8,738 nt of DNA, taken from NCBI GenBank assembly GCA_002298155.1, contig DBME01000152.1, positions 3,985 to 12,722 of the forward strand, in the 5' to 3' direction. Positions 5,787 to 8,738 of the stretch are shown here, one piece after another (positions within the stretch are counted from its first letter, which is position 1; the number at the start of each line of letters is the position of its first letter). This DNA is from Holophagaceae bacterium UBA706. GTDB lineage: Bacteria; Acidobacteriota; Holophagae; Holophagales; Holophagaceae. Under the pieces are notes generated by a model that searched no databases, had not been told where the DNA came from, and saw only the letters and a program-made list of their open reading frames with translations. The translations under genes and the position numbers were made by a program.

Positions 5787-8513
5787 ATGCGCCAACTGAA
5801 GACACGCCCCTTCCCCTACTACGTGGGCCTCCACTCCCTGGAAGAACTGGTCACCAAGGAGAACCGGGTCTGCGTCATGAACATCCTGGGCAGCGAAAGC
5901 CGCAAGGTCACGCCCGTGTCCCACGAGTACAGCGGCGGCAATGTCGTCGCGGGCGTTCAGTACGGCCGCCGCGGGGTCCTGGAGACCAAACTCGGCAACA
6001 TCCCCGTCTACCGCAGCATCCGCGAGGTCATGGACGCCGGCATCGCCTTCGACATGGGCGTGGTGTACATCCCCCCCACGGGCGTGCTCAAGGCCGTGTC
6101 GGAACTGGTCACGCACAACGAGGCCCTCAAGCGCATCGTCATCGTCACCGAGAAGGTGCCCGCCCGGGATTCCCGCAACATCCGGGCCCTGTGCCAGGAG
6201 GCCGGCGTGGACGTCATCGGCGCCAACTGCCTGGGCATGGCCAACGCCTGGGACCGCGTGCGCATCGGCGGCAGCCTCGGCGGCGACCATCCGGAGGAGA
6301 CCCTGGTGAAGGGCTCCATCGCCATCCACTCCAATTCGGGCAACTTCACCACCACCATGGCGGAGTACCTGCGCACGGCGGGCTTCGGCATCAGCACCGT
6401 GGTGTCCAGCGGCAAGGACGTCTACATCCACTTCGCCCTGCCGGAATTCCTCTACGCCGCCCAGAACGACCCCCGCACCAAGGCGGTGGTGATCTACGTG
6501 GAGCCCGGCGGCTACTACGAGAAGATGGCCCTGGACTGGATCAAGGACCGCACCTTCGGCTTCACCAAGCCGATCATCGCCTGCGTCACCGGGCGCTGGA
6601 AGAAGAACATCACCCGCGCCTGCGGCCACGCCGGGGCCCTTTCGGGCAGCGGCGACGACGCGGAGAGCAAGGAGCGCTGGTTCGACGCGTACTTCGGCGT
6701 GGGCGAGTTCGATCCCAAGGCCCGCATCGTCAGCAAGCGCGGCGTGCGCGTCAGCAGCATCCAGTACATCCCCGACGCCGTGCGCGCCGTCTACGAGAAG
6801 ATCGACGAGGCCCCCGACTTCCCCTCCACGGGCGACCTCTCCCTCAAGCTGTGGCTGGGCGACAACTTCGTGAAGGTCCCCGCCGCCCTGGACCTGCCCC
6901 TGGTGACGCCGCCGGCGCCCTATGACCAGCAGGTGGTCGAGGTGAACAAGCAGGTGGGGGCCCACTACCTCCGCCAGAACATGTCCCGCAAGTCCGGCGC
7001 CAGCCGCATGAACCGCGAGACCCAGGTGTCCGAGCTCCACGGCAAGTCCGTGCTGGAGCTCTCCCAGTGCACCATGGAGGAGAACCTCTTCTTCGCCCTG
7101 GGCAAGGTGATGCCGGAGAAGACCGACGTCCCCACCCTGAACCTGATCCTGAACCTCTTCATGAAGATCGACGAGCGCCGCATGGAGCTCATCGACGTGG
7201 CCCGGGCCAACGGCTGCACGCCCAACGCCTACCTGGCCTCCCAGATCGCCCTGGTGGGCGACAAGGACCTCCTGGCCAAGTCCAGGAACCACGCCAAGTT
7301 CATCATCGACCTCATCCGGGAGTTCGGCCTGGACGAGCGTACCAAGACGTTCCCCCCGGAACTGGACGCCTTCGTGGCTTCCAAACTCCTGGGTTCCGAG
7401 CCCTCCCGCCGGACGGACATCTCCGAGCTTCTTTTCAAGGAAGTGCGCAAGTCCCGCAAGGGCTGCGTGGCCCTGCGGGTCTGCCAGCACATCATCGACC
7501 TGGCCGGCAAGCGCGGGCTGGAGATCCGGGACACCTACGAGTTCCTCCTGGCCACCATCGCCGTGTGCGTCCTGTGGAACCCCATGCTGGAGAAGCGCAT
7601 CAGCCGCCAGATGGTGGAGGATTCCGTCGCCTACTTCTACCTCATGGCCCGCATCGTGGCCTACTCCGTGGTGGACCGGGCCAACAACCCCCACTGGAAG
7701 AAGCTGGTGGACCAGAAGCTCTCCAACCTCAACGCCAGCTTCACCGAGAACGCCTTCAAGGTGCTCTTCGGGCGCCTGCCGGAAGGGTGCGACCTCATGG
7801 AGTTCCAGACCCTCATGGGCCTGACCGTGACCAACGGCCCGGGCACCCTCTCGGTAATGGGCGCCAAGGAGTCCGTGAGCGCCCGCAACGACATCTCCAT
7901 GGCCTTCGTGGGCTTCCTGGCCAACACGGGCCGGGCCCACGGCGGCAACGGCTTCGAGGCCATCGAGTTCCTGGTGGAGAAGTTCAGGGAGACCGGCCTC
8001 ACGGATCCCGGCGACCCCAACCACGGCCTGGACCTCAAGGCCATGGCCAACCGCGCGGCGCGGGAGTACGGCGCCTACAAGCAGCGGGTGCGCGAGACCG
8101 AGGAGTCCGTGGTCAAGCCCCTGCCCTGCGTGAACCACCCCGTCTTCAAGGGCAACGCCATCAACGTGGATCCCCGCGAGCAGTACGTGGCCGCGCAGTT
8201 CAAGGAGCTGGGCGTCTACAACGCCTTCTGGGAGTTCTACCACCACCTGGTGCAGGAGCTCTATGACGAGGGCGTCACCCGCAACGTCTTCTGCGTGAAC
8301 GTGGACGCCGTGCTGGCCGTCATCACCCTCAAGCTCGTGTGGAAGGACCTCCAGGCCGGACGCGTCACGGCGCGGCAGGTGCAGGACCTGGTGTTCACCC
8401 TCTTCCTCTTCGGCAGGTCCATCGGCATCGCCGCCGAGATCGCGGACCACCGTGACCGGGGCACCGACATGGACTGCCGGACGCCGGAGAGCGAACTCAC
8501 CTACGTCCTCTAG
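5787..8513 (+). CDS. ATP-citrate-lyase-like large subunit (AclA-like) with two tandem citrate-synthase-fold domains
   Basis: A 908-residue partner of the preceding subunit; usual AclA is about 610. Residues 1-340 resemble succinyl-CoA synthetase alpha: a CoA-binding Rossmann half (about 20-165), a K-G-S-I-A-I-H-S-N-S-G-N segment (175-186) and the phospho-histidine loop G280-H281-A-G-A. Two citrate-synthase-like domains follow. The first (about 400-642) lacks catalytic histidines and has Glu585 where the catalytic Asp would be. The second (about 643-908) has V-N-H784-P with D-P-R at 795-797, N-V-D840 and F-G-R877-S-I-G, equivalent to ACLY His975, Asp1026 and the GRSMG segment, and it ends LTYVL like ACLY (ISYVL). 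The expected T-A-D-H-G-P is T-V-T-N683-G-P, so the ACLY His900 equivalent is Asn. GGGAG (5776-5780) six bases before the ATG fixes the start. Citryl-CoA synthesis is plausible; cleavage is uncertain. Confidence 0.85.
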   Translation: MRQLKTRPFPYYVGLHSLEELVTKENRVCVMNILGSESRKVTPVSHEYSGGNVVAGVQYGRRGVLETKLGNIPVYRSIREVMDAGIAFDMGVVYIPPTGVLKAVSELVTHNEALKRIVIVTEKVPARDSRNIRALCQEAGVDVIGANCLGMANAWDRVRIGGSLGGDHPEETLVKGSIAIHSNSGNFTTTMAEYLRTAGFGISTVVSSGKDVYIHFALPEFLYAAQNDPRTKAVVIYVEPGGYYEKMALDWIKDRTFGFTKPIIACVTGRWKKNITRACGHAGALSGSGDDAESKERWFDAYFGVGEFDPKARIVSKRGVRVSSIQYIPDAVRAVYEKIDEAPDFPSTGDLSLKLWLGDNFVKVPAALDLPLVTPPAPYDQQVVEVNKQVGAHYLRQNMSRKSGASRMNRETQVSELHGKSVLELSQCTMEENLFFALGKVMPEKTDVPTLNLILNLFMKIDERRMELIDVARANGCTPNAYLASQIALVGDKDLLAKSRNHAKFIIDLIREFGLDERTKTFPPELDAFVASKLLGSEPSRRTDISELLFKEVRKSRKGCVALRVCQHIIDLAGKRGLEIRDTYEFLLATIAVCVLWNPMLEKRISRQMVEDSVAYFYLMARIVAYSVVDRANNPHWKKLVDQKLSNLNASFTENAFKVLFGRLPEGCDLMEFQTLMGLTVTNGPGTLSVMGAKESVSARNDISMAFVGFLANTGRAHGGNGFEAIEFLVEKFRETGLTDPGDPNHGLDLKAMANRAAREYGAYKQRVRETEESVVKPLPCVNHPVFKGNAINVDPREQYVAAQFKELGVYNAFWEFYHHLVQELYDEGVTRNVFCVNVDAVLAVITLKLVWKDLQAGRVTARQVQDLVFTLFLFGRSIGIAAEIADHRDRGTDMDCRTPESELTYVL

Positions 8514-8538
8514 AGAAGAGGGGCCCCCTGACGGCTCC

Positions 8539-8560
8539 CCTCAGGCCTTCCGGCCTGAGG
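8539..8560. terminator. 9-bp perfect hairpin between convergent genes, possible bidirectional terminator
   Basis: CCTCAGGCC (8539-8547) pairs perfectly with GGCCTGAGG (8552-8560) across a TTCC loop, 25 bases after the stop of the lyase-like operon. A competing stem GAGGGG (8518-8523) with CCCCTC (8537-8542) overlaps its left arm. There is no T-run on the plus side and none on the minus side, so this is not a textbook intrinsic terminator. Its position between converging genes supports a terminating role. The minus-strand gene's stop codon lies within the left arm. Confidence 0.45.
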
Positions 8561-8738
8561 AGAGCAGCCGGGGCACCGCCAGCAGCCCCGCCCCGAAAAG
8601 CGTGAGCGCGATGAACAGGGTCACCGGCCTGCCTTTGGGCAGGTCTTCGGCCAGGAGCTTCAGGGCCGCGCAGGCCAGGAGGGGATAGGCCAGCCACGGC
8701 AGCTCCGAGGCCGCCTTCCACCGGCCCGCGGCCGCGGC
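8541..8738 (-). CDS. C-terminal part of a membrane protein; start outside window
   Basis: On the minus strand the frame is open from the right edge (base 8738) to a TGA at 8543-8541, giving 65 codons with no start inside the window. The peptide has two clear hydrophobic spans: P-W-L-A-Y-P-L-L-A-C-A-A-L-K-L-L-A (visible residues 14-30) and V-T-L-F-I-A-L-T-L-F-G-A-G-L-L-A-V (39-55). They are separated by a polar turn E-D-L-P-K-G-R-P, and the protein ends in a basic tail (PRLLSSGRKA). This reads as the last two transmembrane helices of an integral membrane protein, and its amino-acid make-up is far more natural than the other frames here, which are Pro/Arg/Gly-rich. I do not recognise the family. 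It converges on the lyase-like operon, leaving 27 bases between the stops. Confidence 0.6.
   Translation of the reverse strand, partial: AAAAGRWKAASELPWLAYPLLACAALKLLAEDLPKGRPVTLFIALTLFGAGLLAVPRLLSSGRKA

Noticed and set aside
5598..8450. A 950-codon open frame on the minus strand opposite the large lyase-like subunit
   Set aside because: Its product is dominated by Gly, Val, His, Leu, Asp and Glu with no domain, the typical mirror of a GC-rich gene; the plus-strand protein has clear family motifs.
8497..8721. Other open frames at the right edge (minus 8497-8721 and plus 8452-8688)
   Set aside because: Their products are Gly/Ala/Arg/Pro-rich and overlap the operon end; the minus frame ending at 8541 has two natural transmembrane helices instead.

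Overview
The window is GC-rich throughout (C/G dominates third codon positions) with compact bacterial gene spacing. Composition and gene style would fit a high-GC Gram-negative bacterium, possibly a Holophaga/Geothrix-type Acidobacteriota; that assignment is a guess, because no rRNA or other phylogenetic marker is present. No tRNA, rRNA, CRISPR array or transposase gene was seen.

Left part (1-1939, plus strand): the 3' end of a glucokinase gene, then a LacI-family repressor 21 bases downstream (a sugar-use and regulator pair), then a small PilZ-domain protein, a likely cyclic-di-GMP receptor. Next come about 400-450 bases without a convincing gene (1940 to 2345/2390). This stretch is unusually rich in perfect inverted repeats and looks like a structured RNA or the remnant of an element.

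Middle part (2346-4385): a GNAT-family acetyltransferase on plus converges, with only 3 bases between stops, on a small minus-strand gene for an exported peptide with four Cys-Cys pairs. An AT-rich divergent control region with a palindrome and helically phased direct repeats separates that gene from a plus-strand membrane-anchored hexapeptide-repeat acyltransferase, which has a good sigma70-like promoter.

Right part (4499-8513): a two-gene operon that is the main point of interest. It encodes an ATP-citrate-lyase-like small subunit (ATP-grasp plus citrate-binding domain, 425 aa) and, 10 bases later, a 908-aa large subunit. The large subunit is about 300 residues longer than the usual AclA of about 610. 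The extra length is explained by a second citrate-synthase-fold domain in tandem: two halves (about 400-642 and 643-908) align with each other by eye, with a constant offset of 255 residues across their C-terminal helices. The first copy has lost the catalytic residues. The second keeps the equivalents of ACLY His975 and Asp1026 but has Asn at the position of His900. The phospho-histidine of the CoA-ligase half and the citrate-site residues of the small subunit are kept. This is therefore either a divergent ATP-citrate lyase or a related enzyme with different carbon-carbon chemistry.

The right edge (8541-8738, minus) holds the C-terminal 65 codons of a membrane protein convergent with the lyase-like operon. 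Its stop codon lies inside a 9-bp perfect stem that probably ends transcription from one or both sides.
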